A DNA stretch of 64,000 bases from Chthonobacter albigriseus (GCF_013839445.1 NZ_JACDIT010000001.1:248001-312000); one strand, 5' to 3'. Positions 35,703-45,364 are shown, counted from the stretch's first letter. The notes: generated from the letters alone by a model not told the origin. Translations and numbers: made by a program.

Positions 35703-37175
35703 TCAGAACAGGCTGCCCTGGCCGGCTGGTCCCGCCGCCTTCGTCCGGGCGCGCCGGTCCGGGCGGACAGGGCCGGGATCACCGCCCGTCGCGGGATCGC
35801 TGCGGGTCGGCACCGGTGGTCCGTCGCCGCCGTCGGCCGTCACGCCCACCTTGCCGTCGCAGAACTCCACCGCCAGTCGGGCGCCGGGCTCCACTTTGCC
35901 CACCTCGAACACGGGCCTGCCGTCGGCGTCCCAGATCAGGGCGAAGCCGCGTTTCAGGGTGGCGCGGTGGTTGACCGCGTCGAACACGGCCACGGTGTTG
36001 CGGAAGCGGGCGCGGTGCTGCTCGACGCTGACGCAGAAGCCGCGGGTAAGCCGTTTCTCCACGACGCCAAGGCGTTCACGGCAGAGCGATCCAGCCCGCT
36101 CCAGCACCGCCGGCGACAGACGGCCCGCCGTCCGCTCGAAGCGGCGGTGGTGGATCGCCGTGTTGGCCCTGAGCGCCTGACCAAGGGCCGACGCCGCCGC
36201 ATCGAACCGCTGGCGGGGCAGCGAGAGGATGTCGCGCGGCTTGGGGAGCGCGCGGGCGAACCCGGTCAGCCGGTCGCGCCGGGCGTCGAAGCCGCGGGCC
36301 ATCGCCCCGTTGAGCCGGCGGGAAAGCTCGTCGGTTCGGTCCAGGAGATCGCGTCGCACGGGCACGGCCATCTCCGCCGCGCCGGTCGGCGTCGGCGCGC
36401 GCACGTCGGCGGCAAAATCGATCAGCGTCCAGTCGGTTTCGTGGCCGACGGCGGAGATCAGCGGGATCGCGCTTGCCGCCGCGGCGCGCACCACCGCCTC
36501 GTCGTTGAAGCCCCAGAGATCCTCCAGGCTGCCGCCGCCGCGCGCCACGATCAACACGTCCGGGCGCGGCACCGGCCCGCCCGGGGCAATGGCGTTGAAG
36601 CCCTCGATCGCCGCGGAAACCTCCGCTCCGCAGGTGTCGCCCTGCACCCGCACCGGCCAGACCAGCACATGGACGGGGAAGCGATCCGCGATCCGGTGCA
36701 GGATGTCGCGGATCACCGCGCCGGTCGGCGACGTCACCACGCCGATCACCTTCGGCAGGAAGGGCAGGAGCTGCTTGCGGTCGACGTCGAACAGGCCCTC
36801 GGCGGCGAGCTTCTTCTTGCGCTCCTCGATCAAGGCCATCAGCGCGCCGGCGCCTGCCGGTTCGATCGCCTCGATCACGATCTGGTACTTGGACGAGCCC
36901 GGGAAGGTGGTCAGCTTGCCGGTGGCGATGACCTCCATCCCCTCCTCCGGCTTGAAACGGATCTTGGCCATCGTCCCGCGCCAGACCACCGCCTCCAGCC
37001 GCGCGCCCTCATCCTTCAGCGCGAAATAGGCGTGCCCCGACGAATGCGGCCCCCGATAGCCGGAAATCTCCCCCCGCACCCGCACAAAGCCGAACTGGTC
37101 CTCGACCGTCCGCTTCAGGGCAAAGGAGATCTCCGAAACCGTGTATTCGGCAACGTTGGGAATGGTATCCGTCAT
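35703..37175 (-). CDS. xseA: Exodeoxyribonuclease VII large subunit
   Basis: 490 residues. N-terminal OB fold ([26 protein letters not shown] region), catalytic domain with [33 protein letters not shown] and [20 protein letters not shown], then a long helical region and a Pro/Gly-rich tail ending GQGSLF. Forms the single-strand-specific exonuclease VII with XseB, which is not in the window. Confidence 0.96.
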   Translation of the reverse strand: MTDTIPNVAEYTVSEISFALKRTVEDQFGFVRVRGEISGYRGPHSSGHAYFALKDEGARLEAVVWRGTMAKIRFKPEEGMEVIATGKLTTFPGSSKYQIVIEAIEPAGAGALMALIEERKKKLAAEGLFDVDRKQLLPFLPKVIGVVTSPTGAVIRDILHRIADRFPVHVLVWPVRVQGDTCGAEVSAAIEGFNAIAPGGPVPRPDVLIVARGGGSLEDLWGFNDEAVVRAAAASAIPLISAVGHETDWTLIDFAADVRAPTPTGAAEMAVPVRRDLLDRTDELSRRLNGAMARGFDARRDRLTGFARALPKPRDILSLPRQRFDAAASALGQALRANTAIHHRRFERTAGRLSPAVLERAGSLCRERLGVVEKRLTRGFCVSVEQHRARFRNTVAVFDAVNHRATLKRGFALIWDADGRPVFEVGKVEPGARLAVEFCDGKVGVTADGGDGPPVPTRSDPATGGDPGPVRPDRRARTKAAGPAGQGSLF

Positions 37176-37278
37176 GTGAACGAAAGGTGCACGCGAGGGT
37201 GCCGACGGTCAAGACCGGCGCCGCGCGTGAGCGGGGGATAACGAGGGCTGCGCGTTCTACCCACCGGAGCCGGACCGA

Positions 37279-38094
37279 TCATGCGTACCAGCAACGTGGC
37301 AGCACGACATCCGGGCCGGACGTGCTCTGACGGTCCAGAACGTGCGGAAACTGCTGGCGAGGGGAACGCGATTTCGCACGGTCCTTGCGGTGCAGCGTGA
37401 CCTCCAGCAACGGGGGAATTTCGACACCCACACGAGTCTCGATCGTCGCGTAATTGTTTGGATGCAAGTGCACCACATCGTGGAACTCAGTCAGCTTCCG
37501 AAAGATACTGTCAAACATACTGACACAACCCTGCAGGAAGATCCGATCGAGCCCATGCAGCTCGAGAGCAATGATACGGAACCGGCGGAGCGTGCTCTTT
37601 TCCAAGTGAATGAGGGTGTCGTATTCCCAACCTTCGATGTCCATCTGGAGAATGAGATCTTCGTTGACTCGCCCCCGGAATTTGCGATCAACCCAGGAAT
37701 CGAGGGTCATGAACTTGTCGTTTCGAGTGGATCCTATGAACTTCTTCTCGAACTCGATCCTCTCGTGCTGAATCTGGGGACCTTCCACGCTTCCATCCGC
37801 GAGATAACATTGGAGCCCGTACTCTTCGATCAGGTGCTTTTCGAACGCGGACGTTTTGCCGACCCCTGGCGAGAAGCATCCGCCGAGGCCATCAAAGTCA
37901 ACGGGTAGGAGGTAGCCGCCGTCTCCTTCGCCGCCCACTCGAATGAGAGGGAATCCGTTGTCGATTGGCCGGAGGTTGCCGATGGTCGCCATGACCTCCG
38001 CATGGGACGCCAACGAACTGATCACCTGATGTCGCTCGGCGAGTGTGTCTTTGACGAGGGTCTTGGCCCAACTCGGCAGGTAGCGGATTGCCAT
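37279..38094 (-). CDS. FkbM-like SAM-dependent methyltransferase, probably acquired
   Basis: 271 residues. FkbM features are VGGEGDGGYLLP (SAM-loop region near 53), ILQMDIEGWEYDTL (about 148-161) and the C-terminal VVHLHPNNYATIE. Such enzymes often methylate glycans, but the substrate is unknown. GC content and codon use are visibly lower than in xseA and rsmE on either side, consistent with transfer. ATG 38094 has GGGAGA 7 bases upstream. The C-terminal 30 residues are Arg/Ser-rich. Confidence 0.85.
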   Translation of the reverse strand: MAIRYLPSWAKTLVKDTLAERHQVISSLASHAEVMATIGNLRPIDNGFPLIRVGGEGDGGYLLPVDFDGLGGCFSPGVGKTSAFEKHLIEEYGLQCYLADGSVEGPQIQHERIEFEKKFIGSTRNDKFMTLDSWVDRKFRGRVNEDLILQMDIEGWEYDTLIHLEKSTLRRFRIIALELHGLDRIFLQGCVSMFDSIFRKLTEFHDVVHLHPNNYATIETRVGVEIPPLLEVTLHRKDRAKSRSPRQQFPHVLDRQSTSGPDVVLPRCWYA

Positions 38095-38463
38095 CAATAT
38101 GTCTCCCGGTTTCCAGGCGACCTCAGCCACCAGTCGGTCTAGGGATAAGGGTGCCGGCACTTCGCCTCGTCGGTGACATCCTTCCAATCGAGCGATGACG
38201 ACGGCACCCGTGATTGGTCGTCGCGAGCAAAGGAAGATCGCCGATCTCCGATACCCATCCAATTGTCGGAGACGACGATTGATTCTCACTCCCGGCACCT
38301 GTCGCCAGTTGAGCTTATCGGAACGCTGATTGAGTTGCGAACGGAGCTGGGCTACCGGTTCAGGAGCCTGCCTGGTCGACTCTGTGCGCTCGCACATCCG
38401 GCGCTCCCAATGGCTCGTTCTTGTCGGCCGACGAACCGCACCGATCCGGGCGCGTTGCCTCCC
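38095..38463. other. Intergenic region with atypical composition, no supported gene
   Basis: 369 bp between the divergent FkbM gene and rsmE. Composition resembles the FkbM gene rather than rsmE, so the probable foreign segment extends across it. The frame of rsmE stays open back to 38173, but that sequence does not resemble RsmE and has no ribosome binding site. It probably holds the promoters of both neighbours. Confidence 0.5.
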
Positions 38464-39210
38464 ATGGCCCACTCCGATTTCCGAACGCCTCGCCTCTTCG
38501 TCTCCGGCCCCCTCGCCGTTGGCGAGACCGTGGCGCTCGACAAGGAGCAGGCGAACTACCTGATGGCGGTCCTGCGGCTGCCGGCGGATGCCGCCGTGCT
38601 GGTGTTCGACGGGGTTTCCGGCGAGTATCGGGCGCGGCTTGCGCCGACGTCGCGCAAGGCGGCCGAACTGGTCGTGGGAGAACGGACGCGGCCGCAGCCG
38701 CCGGCGCCGGATCTTCTCTACCTCTTCGCCCCGCTCAAGCACGCGCGGCTCGACTACATGGTCCAGAAGGCGGTGGAGATGGGCGTCGGGCGGATGCGGC
38801 CGGTGCTCACCCAGCACACCCAGGCGGCGCGGGTGAACCTGGAGCGGATGCGCGCCAACGTGGTGGAGGCCGCCGAGCAGTGCGGCGTGCTGCATGTGCC
38901 GGCGGTCGAGGACGAGGAGAAGCTGGAGCGGACGCTCGCCCGATTCGCGGCGGAGGAGCCGGGCCGGCGCCTCATCTTCTGCGACGAGGGCGAGGAGACG
39001 ACGAACCCGGTGCCAGCGCTGCAGGCGCTCGGGCGCGGGCCGCTTGCGGTGCTGATCGGGCCGGAGGGCGGGTTTTCGGAGGCCGAGCGGCGTACCCTCC
39101 GGGCGCTGCCCTTCGTCACAGCCGTGCCACTCGGGCCGCGTATCCTGCGCGCGGATACGGCGGCGGTCGCGGCGCTGGCGGTCATCCAGGCGACGCTCGG
39201 CGACTGGTAA
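38464..39210 (+). CDS. rsmE: 16S rRNA (uracil(1498)-N(3))-methyltransferase
   Basis: 248 residues. N-terminal PUA-like region ([30 protein letters not shown]), then the SPOUT knot with [32 protein letters not shown] and the C-terminal [17 protein letters not shown]. Methylates U1498 of 16S rRNA with SAM. ATG 38464 matches the usual N-terminus of the family. Confidence 0.95.
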   Translation: MAHSDFRTPRLFVSGPLAVGETVALDKEQANYLMAVLRLPADAAVLVFDGVSGEYRARLAPTSRKAAELVVGERTRPQPPAPDLLYLFAPLKHARLDYMVQKAVEMGVGRMRPVLTQHTQAARVNLERMRANVVEAAEQCGVLHVPAVEDEEKLERTLARFAAEEPGRRLIFCDEGEETTNPVPALQALGRGPLAVLIGPEGGFSEAERRTLRALPFVTAVPLGPRILRADTAAVAALAVIQATLGDW

Positions 39211-39223
39211 TGCCGGTCGATCC

Positions 39224-39237
39224 TTGATCGACCTCAA
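39224..39237 (+). promoter_or_regulatory. FNR/FixK-type box
   Basis: TTGAT-CGAC-CTCAA, nine of ten matches to TTGAT-N4-ATCAA. It lies about 165 bp before the universal stress protein gene, a typical target of low-oxygen regulators in alphaproteobacteria. The same bases form part of an 8-bp hairpin GGTCGATC/GATCGACC (39215-39233) directly after rsmE, so a terminator role is an alternative, although no T-run follows. Confidence 0.5.
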
Positions 39238-39402
39238 GGACGACGGAACACCCGACGTGGCATGACCGTTGGCGTGGCAGGTGCGGCGGCGCGGGCGGGG
39301 GGCTTTCCCGTTGCCGGACCTGCCGGCAGACTTCAGCGGCCAGGGTCGTTCACCGCTCGACCCTGAGAGCGGGGCCCGGGGCCCGGACAAGGACGGTAAG
39401 CC

Positions 39403-40233
39403 ATGGCGATCAAGGACGTCTTCACCATCGTCGACCTCTACGACGACGCGATGCCCGGTCCGGCGCTGGCACTCGACCTCGCCGCCGCGCACGGGGCGCA
39501 TGTCACCGGGCTTGCGCTCGCCATGGAGCCGCTGGCGCCGGGGTTCCTTGCCTCCCCGATTCCGGCCGACTACATCGTCGGCGCGATCGAGGAGGCCGAG
39601 CGGCAGGCCCGCAAGGCCTCCGACAGCTTCGCCGCCCGGGCTGCCGCGGCCGGCGTTCCGGCCGACGCGCGCACGCTGACGCTGCTGGCCGGCGCGACGC
39701 AGCCGGTGATCGGGCAGGCGCACCTCTCCGACCTCGTGGTGATCGGGCAGGAGAACTACGACCAGCCGGAGCCGATGCGCAGCACGCTGATCGAAGCGGT
39801 GATGTTCGAGGCCGGGGTACCGCTGCTGCTGGTGCCGACCGGCTGGAAAAAGCCCTTCAAGGTGGACAATGTCATGATCGCCTGGGACGGCTCGTCCACC
39901 GCCGCGCGGGCCGTACACGCGGCGCTGCCGATGATCAGCCTGGCCAAGTCGATCGAGATCACCATCGTCGCCTCGTCGAAGGCGTGGGCCGGCGAGCCGG
40001 GCGCGGACGTCGCGACCTATCTGTCGCGCCATGGCCTCGCGGTCACCATCAACACCGTCAACCGCGACGCGGGCGACATCTCCGGCACGCTCAACGCCCG
40101 CGTCCGGGAGACCGACGCCGATCTCCTGGTGATGGGCGCCTACGGGCACAGCCGCCTGCGCGAGTTCATCGTGGGCGGCGCCACCCGCGGCATGCTGGAG
40201 ACGATGGTCGTCCCGACGCTTTTGGCGCACTGA
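39403..40233 (+). CDS. Universal stress protein, tandem UspA domains
   Basis: 276 residues with two Usp domains (about 1-145 and 146-276). The second carries the ATP-binding signature GAYGHSRLREFIVGGATRG; the first lacks it. Cytoplasmic stress or redox-adaptation protein. A FNR-like box lies upstream and the acyl-CoA synthetase/acetyltransferase gene follows after 180 bp. Confidence 0.93.
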   Translation: MAIKDVFTIVDLYDDAMPGPALALDLAAAHGAHVTGLALAMEPLAPGFLASPIPADYIVGAIEEAERQARKASDSFAARAAAAGVPADARTLTLLAGATQPVIGQAHLSDLVVIGQENYDQPEPMRSTLIEAVMFEAGVPLLLVPTGWKKPFKVDNVMIAWDGSSTAARAVHAALPMISLAKSIEITIVASSKAWAGEPGADVATYLSRHGLAVTINTVNRDAGDISGTLNARVRETDADLLVMGAYGHSRLREFIVGGATRGMLETMVVPTLLAH

Positions 40234-40412
40234 TCGCGCGGATCCGCATCCCCCGTCCCCGGAGAGCGGCGGCCACAAGCCGACCCGGGGACCAAGACGC
40301 CGGCACAGGCGTCGCCAAGATATCGATGGGACGAAGCACCCGAAGCCGGCGCGGCCTTCGAAAGAGGGGTATCCGCGTCGTCCCCTATTCTTTCTGCCTT
40401 GCGGCGAGTGCC

Positions 40413-43166
40413 ATGCCCACCACCCTTGAAGCGATCGACGCCTTCTTCAATCCCCGTTCCATCGCCGTCGTCGGCGCCAGCAGCCGGCCGGGATCGGTAG
40501 GCGCGATCGTCGCGCGAAACCTGATCGACGGCGCGCGCGACCGGCTCCAGCTGGTCAACCCGAAGGGCGGCGAGATCGACGGCCTGCCGCTCCACCCGTC
40601 GGTGGAGGCGCTGCCGGTCGCCCCCGACCTCGGCGTGATCGTCGTCCCGGCCGCCGGCGTCCCGGCGGTCGTGGAAGCGCTCGGAAAGCGCGGCTGCCGG
40701 GCCGTGGTGGTGATCACCGCCGGCATGGGCCGCGGCCCGGGTTCGCTCGGCGAGGAGACGGTTGCGATCGCCCGCCGCCACGAGATGCGCGTGATCGGGC
40801 CGAACTGCATCGGCGTGCTGGCGCCCAACGCCGGGGTCAACGCCAGCTTCGCACAGCGGCCCGGCCGCAAGGGCGACCTGGCGCTGATCTCGCAGTCCGG
40901 GGCGATCCTCACCTCCGTGCTCGACTGGGCGGAGAAGAACGAGGTCGGCTTCTCCGGCCTCGCCTCGATCGGCGACGCCCTCGACGTCGGCTTCGCCGAA
41001 CTCATCGACCATTTCGCGCTCGACCATCGCACCCGCGCCATCCTCCTCTACGTGGAAGCGGTGCGCGATGCGCGGGCCTTCATGTCGGCCGCCCGCGCCG
41101 CGGCGCGCATGAAGCCGGTGGTGGTCATCAAGTCCGGCCGCCATGCCGCCGGCGCCCGGGCTGCCGCCTCCCACACCGGTGCGCTCGCCGGAGTGGACGC
41201 GGTCTACGACGCCGCCTTCCGCCGGGCGGGCCTGCTGCGCGTCGACGACCTCGGCCAGCTCTTCGCGGCCGCCGAAACGCTCAGCCACGTGCCGCGCATA
41301 GCCGGCCGGCGGATCGCGATCCTCACCAACGGCGGCGGCGCCGGTGTGCTCGCGGTGGACCGGCTGATCGACCTCGGCGGCACGCCCGCCGCCCTCTCCG
41401 ACGCGACGCTGGAGGCGCTGAACGCGCTGCTGCCGGCAGGCTGGTCGGGCGGCAACCCTGTCGACATCGTAGGCGACGCACCGCCGGAGCGCTACGCCGC
41501 CGCGCTCGGGGCGCTGCTGGAGGACAAGTCGAACGACGCGGTGCTGGTGCTCAACTGCCCGACCGCCCTCGCCTCGTCCAAGTCGGCGGCCGAGGCTGTC
41601 GTCCAGGCCGTCGCCACCCACAAGCGCACGCACCTGCGCGGCAAGCCGGTGATCGCCGCCTGGCTCGGTTCGGACGACGGCTCGGAGGCGGTGTTCGCCG
41701 CCGCCAAGATCCCGGTGCTGTCCTCGCCCAACCGGGCGGTCGAAGGGCTGATGCAGCTGGTCCGCCATGCCGAGGCGCAGGAGGCGCTGACCGCCGCGCC
41801 GCCGGATCTCCTCGCCGGCTTCGAGCCGGACCGGGCGCGGATGCGCGCCACGGTCGACAAGGCGCTCGCCGACGGGCGCACCTGGCTCACCGCCACCGAA
41901 GTCTCCGACGTGCTCGCCGCCTACCAGATCCCGGCCGTACCCGCCGTCTTCGCCGCCGACCCGGACGAGGCGGCCGAGCGGGCGGTGGAGCTCTTCGCCA
42001 GCACCAAGGCGATCGTCGCCAAGATCGCGTCGCCCGACATCATCCACAAGTCCGACGTCGGCGGCGTGGAGCTGGAGCTCACCACCGCCGGCGCGGTGAA
42101 ACGCGCCACCGAGCGGATCCTCGCCCGCGCCCGCGCCGCCCGCCCGGACGCTCGCATCGAGGGCGTCACGCTGCATCCGATGATCGTCGCGCCGAAGGCG
42201 GTGGAGCTGATCGCCGGCGTCGCCGACGACCCGGTGTTCGGCCCGATCATCGTGTTCGGCCGCGGCGGCACCGCCGTGGAGGTGATCAACGACAAGGCGC
42301 TCGCGCTGCCGCCGCTCGACGTCAACCTCGCCCATGACCTGATCAGCCGTACCCGGGTCAGCCGCCAGCTCGCCGGCTACCGCGACCGCAAGCCGGTCGA
42401 CCGCGAACGGCTCGCGCTCGGCCTCGTCAAGCTGTCGCAACTCATCGCCGACGAGCCGCGCATCCGCGAGATCGACCTCAACCCGATCATCGCCGACGAG
42501 CAGCGGGTAATCACCGTGGACGCCCGCATCTCCATCCGCGCCGACACCGCGCCGGAGATCAGCCGCGTGGTTCCCTCCGTCGGCCACCCGCGCCTGGCCA
42601 TCCGCCCCTATCCTGCCGACTGGGACCAGACACTGACGCTGAAGGACGGCATGGTCGTCCGCGTCCGCCCGCTCCGGCCGGAGGACGAACGCCTCTATCC
42701 ACCCTTCTTCGCCCGGATGACGGACGAGGACATGCGCCTGCGCTTCTTCGCCCGGGTGCGCGAGCTCGGCCACGCCTTCATCGCGCGCCTGACGCAGATC
42801 GACTACGCGCGCGCCATGGCTTTCATCGCCATCGAGGAAGCCACCGGCGAGATGCTCGGCGCCGTCCGCCTGCACGGCGACCCCACCCACACCCACGGCG
42901 AATACGCCATCGCGGTCCGCTCCGACCTCAAGGGCAAAGGGCTCGGCTGGGAGCTGATGCGCATCCTCATCCGCTTCGCCCACCAGGAGGGCTACAGCGA
43001 GATCCGCGGCGAGGTGCTGCGCGAGAACACCACCATGCTCGCTATGTGCCACGCCCTCGGCTTCGAGGCCCATCCGGAACCGGAAAGCCCGGAGGTCATG
43101 GCCGTCACCCTCGACGTGGAAAGCGCCTTCAGCCAGGGCACCAGCATGGAGCCGGACGCCGCGTGA
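40413..43166 (+). CDS. ADP-forming acyl-CoA synthetase fused to a GNAT acetyltransferase (PatZ/Pat-like)
   Basis: 917 residues: CoA-binding domain (about 10-130, NPRSIAVVGASSRPGSVG), succinyl-CoA-ligase-like domains (about 150-470, with SHTGALAG holding the conserved His), ATP-grasp domain (about 490-715, KSDVGGVELELTTA, GPIIVFGRGGTAVEV), and C-terminal GNAT (about 740-905, RSDLKGKGLGWELM). Domain order is that of Pat/PatZ lysine acetyltransferases that control acetyl-CoA synthetase. All main domains are intact, so it may also be an active synthetase. ATG 40413 starts just before the CoA-binding domain. Confidence 0.92.
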   Translation: MPTTLEAIDAFFNPRSIAVVGASSRPGSVGAIVARNLIDGARDRLQLVNPKGGEIDGLPLHPSVEALPVAPDLGVIVVPAAGVPAVVEALGKRGCRAVVVITAGMGRGPGSLGEETVAIARRHEMRVIGPNCIGVLAPNAGVNASFAQRPGRKGDLALISQSGAILTSVLDWAEKNEVGFSGLASIGDALDVGFAELIDHFALDHRTRAILLYVEAVRDARAFMSAARAAARMKPVVVIKSGRHAAGARAAASHTGALAGVDAVYDAAFRRAGLLRVDDLGQLFAAAETLSHVPRIAGRRIAILTNGGGAGVLAVDRLIDLGGTPAALSDATLEALNALLPAGWSGGNPVDIVGDAPPERYAAALGALLEDKSNDAVLVLNCPTALASSKSAAEAVVQAVATHKRTHLRGKPVIAAWLGSDDGSEAVFAAAKIPVLSSPNRAVEGLMQLVRHAEAQEALTAAPPDLLAGFEPDRARMRATVDKALADGRTWLTATEVSDVLAAYQIPAVPAVFAADPDEAAERAVELFASTKAIVAKIASPDIIHKSDVGGVELELTTAGAVKRATERILARARAARPDARIEGVTLHPMIVAPKAVELIAGVADDPVFGPIIVFGRGGTAVEVINDKALALPPLDVNLAHDLISRTRVSRQLAGYRDRKPVDRERLALGLVKLSQLIADEPRIREIDLNPIIADEQRVITVDARISIRADTAPEISRVVPSVGHPRLAIRPYPADWDQTLTLKDGMVVRVRPLRPEDERLYPPFFARMTDEDMRLRFFARVRELGHAFIARLTQIDYARAMAFIAIEEATGEMLGAVRLHGDPTHTHGEYAIAVRSDLKGKGLGWELMRILIRFAHQEGYSEIRGEVLRENTTMLAMCHALGFEAHPEPESPEVMAVTLDVESAFSQGTSMEPDAA

Positions 43167-43217
43167 GCGCCTGAACGGCGGGACGCCTACCCACCACCAC
43201 CACCGTCCGCAGCCCTG

Positions 43218-43344
43218 AACCCGTCATGGTCCGCGAAGGCGGACCACCCACGCGTTTTTCCGGGATGGCGCCCCAACCTCCAAGCCCAGCCAAGTCGCGC
43301 CCACAAAGGCGTGGGTGGTCCGCCTTCGCGGACCATGACGGGTT
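43218..43344. repeat. REP-like palindromic element, copy 3 (first of a tandem array)
   Basis: 127 bp with perfect 36-bp inverted arms (43218-43253 and 43309-43344). Each arm is a hairpin TGGTCCGC-GAAG-GCGGACCA or its complement. The centre contains CCAAGTCGCGCCCACAAAGG, shared with copies 4 and 5. Confidence 0.94.
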
Positions 43345-43443
43345 GGGGGATAGGGATCGGACGATCCGAATAGGTAGCCGCGCCAACAAAAGCGGGCCAT
43401 CACCCACCGCCGGCTACCCCACACCACCGTCCGCGACCGCTAC
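43345..43443. repeat. Array spacer 1, conserved between palindrome copies
   Basis: About 99 bp between copies 3 and 4; most of it, including CCGAATAGGTAGCCGCGCC and AAAAGCGGGCCATCACCCAC, recurs between copies 4 and 5 and in part after copy 5. It contains a small dyad TCGGA-CGA-TCCGA. The repeating unit is therefore palindrome plus spacer, 224-226 bp. Confidence 0.85.
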
Positions 43444-43567
43444 CCCGTCATGGTCCGCGGAGGCGGACCACCCACGCGTTTTTCCAGGATGACGCCCGGA
43501 GCGTCGAAGCCGAGCCAAGTCGCGCCCACAAAGGCGTGGGTGGTCCGCCTCCGCGGACCATGACGGG
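43444..43567. repeat. REP-like palindromic element, copy 4
   Basis: 124 bp. Arm hairpins have GGAG loops (TGGTCCGC-GGAG-GCGGACCA) on both sides, a compensated change relative to copy 3, so the long-range pairing is kept. Confidence 0.93.
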
Positions 43568-43667
43568 TTGGGGGTTAGGCACCAGCCTATCCGAATAGGT
43601 AGCCGCGCCAGCAAAAGCGGGCCATCACCCACCGCCTGCCAGCCCACCGCCACCTTGTGCTACCCGA

Positions 43668-43795
43668 AACCCGTCATGGTCCGCGAAGGCGGACCACCCA
43701 CGCATTTTTCCAGGATCACGCCCGGAGCGTCGAAGCCGAGCCAAGTCGCGTCCACAAAGGCGTGGGTGGTCCGCCTCCGCGGACCATGACGGGTT
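43668..43795. repeat. REP-like palindromic element, copy 5
   Basis: 128 bp. The left arm has the GAAG loop of copy 3, while the right arm has the CTCC loop of copy 4, so it looks like a recombinant of the two. It is followed by a partial spacer (to about 43850), ending the array before the convergent gene at 43944. Confidence 0.92.
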
Positions 43796-43943
43796 GTGGG
43801 ATAGGGGTCGGACGATCCGAATAGGTCGCCGCGCCCACAGAAGCGCGTGCGCTCTGCCATCGCGGACTATGTCGCCTCGGGATGGAAACCGCGTGTTTTG
43901 CAGCGGCAGACCGCCCCCGCCATTCTCGGCCGCCGCCCCGGCC

Positions 43944-44333
43944 TCAGCCCGGGACAGCCTCGGTGCTCACCACGCGGAAGGTGTGCAGTTCGCCGTCGTC
44001 GTCGCGGATCGACACGTAGTCGCCGAGGTTGAAGGTGTGCTCCTTGAGGCGATAGCCGGCCTCGTCGTCCTCGTCCCCGTCGATGTCGTAGTGGAAGGCC
44101 CAGCTTCCGCCCGGACGGTGGATGAGGTGGCCGATGTCGTCGTTCTCCTTGCCCCAGAAGCGGCGGACGCGGCAGCGGTCGCGCACGCTCTTCCAGGCGG
44201 CGGGGTCCAACTTGCCGTCGGCGTCGAGCGGGGCGACGAACTCATAGCCGTGTTCGCGCGAGCCGTCCGGGAAGCCCTTGGTGCGAGCCAGTTCCAGGCG
44301 CACGCGGGTGAGATGGCGTTGGGGCGCATTCAC
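43944..44333 (-). CDS. Conserved hypothetical protein
   Basis: 129 residues, acidic, soluble, no signal peptide. Features are an N-terminal VRLELARTKGFPDGSREHGY region, RRFWGKENDDIGHLIHRPGGSWAFHYDIDGDEDDE in the middle and a C-terminal small beta domain (LGDYVSIRDDDGELHTFRVV). I believe similar proteins occur in other Hyphomicrobiales, but I know of no function. Faces the REP array. Confidence 0.75.
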   Translation of the reverse strand: MNAPQRHLTRVRLELARTKGFPDGSREHGYEFVAPLDADGKLDPAAWKSVRDRCRVRRFWGKENDDIGHLIHRPGGSWAFHYDIDGDEDDEAGYRLKEHTFNLGDYVSIRDDDGELHTFRVVSTEAVPG

Positions 44334-44491
44334 GGGTCAATTCCTCCATCATGCACATCGGCCGTCCACAGCTTCGGCGGCCGTTGTCCCCATCGTCGCG
44401 CAGCCGGTGGATCGCCACATTGATCTTGCTCAATCAGGGCCGGAATCGGTCTAGCCTTGACCCGCCCTCGCTCGTGTCCGGGACGTCTGTC

Positions 44492-45364
44492 ATGCGCCTC
44501 CTGCTCGCCGTCGCCTTCTTCGTCATCGCCGCGCCCGCCGTCCGGGCGGACGAGCCGACCTGGCTGGTGCTCGACGAGACGCAGCCGAAGGCGAGCCAGA
44601 CCGTCGGGGCGGTCACAATCCGGCTTGCCATGGAGAAGCGCCGGGTCGAGGGCGTGCGGGCGGACGTGCCGGTCCTCACCATCCTTGAGGACGGCGCCAA
44701 GGCGCTGACGGTGGTCGGCGAGGCCTCAGGCTTCGACTTTCCGCAGGGCGAGGCGGCCATCCTGGAGATGGATCCCGACGTCGAAGGTCCGGAGGTCGCC
44801 TTCACCAGCTTCACCGGCGGCGCCCACTGCTGCACGACCGTCAAGGTCGCGGAACGGGTCGGCGCGGGGCGCTGGAAGGCCGTCTTCATGGGCAACTGGG
44901 ACGGTGGGGGTCCCGGAATCATCCGGGATGCCGACGGCGACGGGGTCAGTGAACTCGTCACCGTGGACAACGATTTCCTCTACGCCTTCGACTGCTATGC
45001 CTGCAGCGAGGCGCCGCTGACCATCCGCGCTCTCCAGGGCGGCAGGGTCGTCGACGTCTCGGCGGAGCCGCGCTTCCTCGACACCCACCGGGGCTGGCTC
45101 GACGAGATCGAGAACAGGCTCGTGGAGGCGGGTGGCGAGGCCTCGCCGGGCTTCTGGGCGGGCTGGATCGCCGCCAAGGCCCGAGTCGGCGAAGGTGCAG
45201 ACGCCTGGTCGGCGTTCACCCGCGCCTACCGACCGAGCCCGGAGGACGACGTGGAGGAATGCACCGTGGCGAGCACCGACGGCTGCCCGGAAGGCGCCTC
45301 GCGCACCGTGCCGTTTCCCGACGCCCTGAAGCGCTTCCTCACCGAACGCGGCTTCCGGACCTGA
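44492..45364 (+). CDS. Secreted protein of unknown function with FG-GAP-like segment
   Basis: 290 residues with a signal peptide (LLLAVAFFVIAAPAVRADE). The central region FTGGAHCCTTVKVAER and GNWDGGGPGIIRDADGDG plus VSELVTVDNDFLYAFDCYACS resembles an integrin-like calcium-binding repeat. Several cysteines (HCC, CYAC, EEC, DGC) suggest periplasmic disulfides. No named family recognised. ATG 44492 starts the signal peptide; the frame is open further upstream. Confidence 0.78.
   Translation: MRLLLAVAFFVIAAPAVRADEPTWLVLDETQPKASQTVGAVTIRLAMEKRRVEGVRADVPVLTILEDGAKALTVVGEASGFDFPQGEAAILEMDPDVEGPEVAFTSFTGGAHCCTTVKVAERVGAGRWKAVFMGNWDGGGPGIIRDADGDGVSELVTVDNDFLYAFDCYACSEAPLTIRALQGGRVVDVSAEPRFLDTHRGWLDEIENRLVEAGGEASPGFWAGWIAAKARVGEGADAWSAFTRAYRPSPEDDVEECTVASTDGCPEGASRTVPFPDALKRFLTERGFRT

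Noticed and set aside
38173..38463. N-terminal extension of RsmE
   Set aside because: The added residues do not resemble the family, the composition changes abruptly, and the family N-terminus coincides with ATG 38464.
39215..39233. Hairpin after rsmE as a confident intrinsic terminator
   Set aside because: The stem is good, but no T-run follows; the overlap with a FNR-like box offers an equally good explanation.
40140..43073. A 977-codon minus-strand open frame across the acyl-CoA synthetase gene
   Set aside because: Antisense shadow; the plus-strand frame carries all recognisable domains, and the antisense product is a repetitive Gly/Arg/Val/Asp sequence.
43218..43850. Possible CRISPR array
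   Set aside because: The repeats are 120-bp palindromes, the spacers are conserved with each other, and there are no cas genes. This is a tandem REP-like array.
43226..43860. Short open frames inside the repeat array with products such as MVREGGPPTHFS
   Set aside because: They are translations of the palindromes, recur in every copy including those at 15.97 and 32.98 kb, and have no ribosome binding sites.
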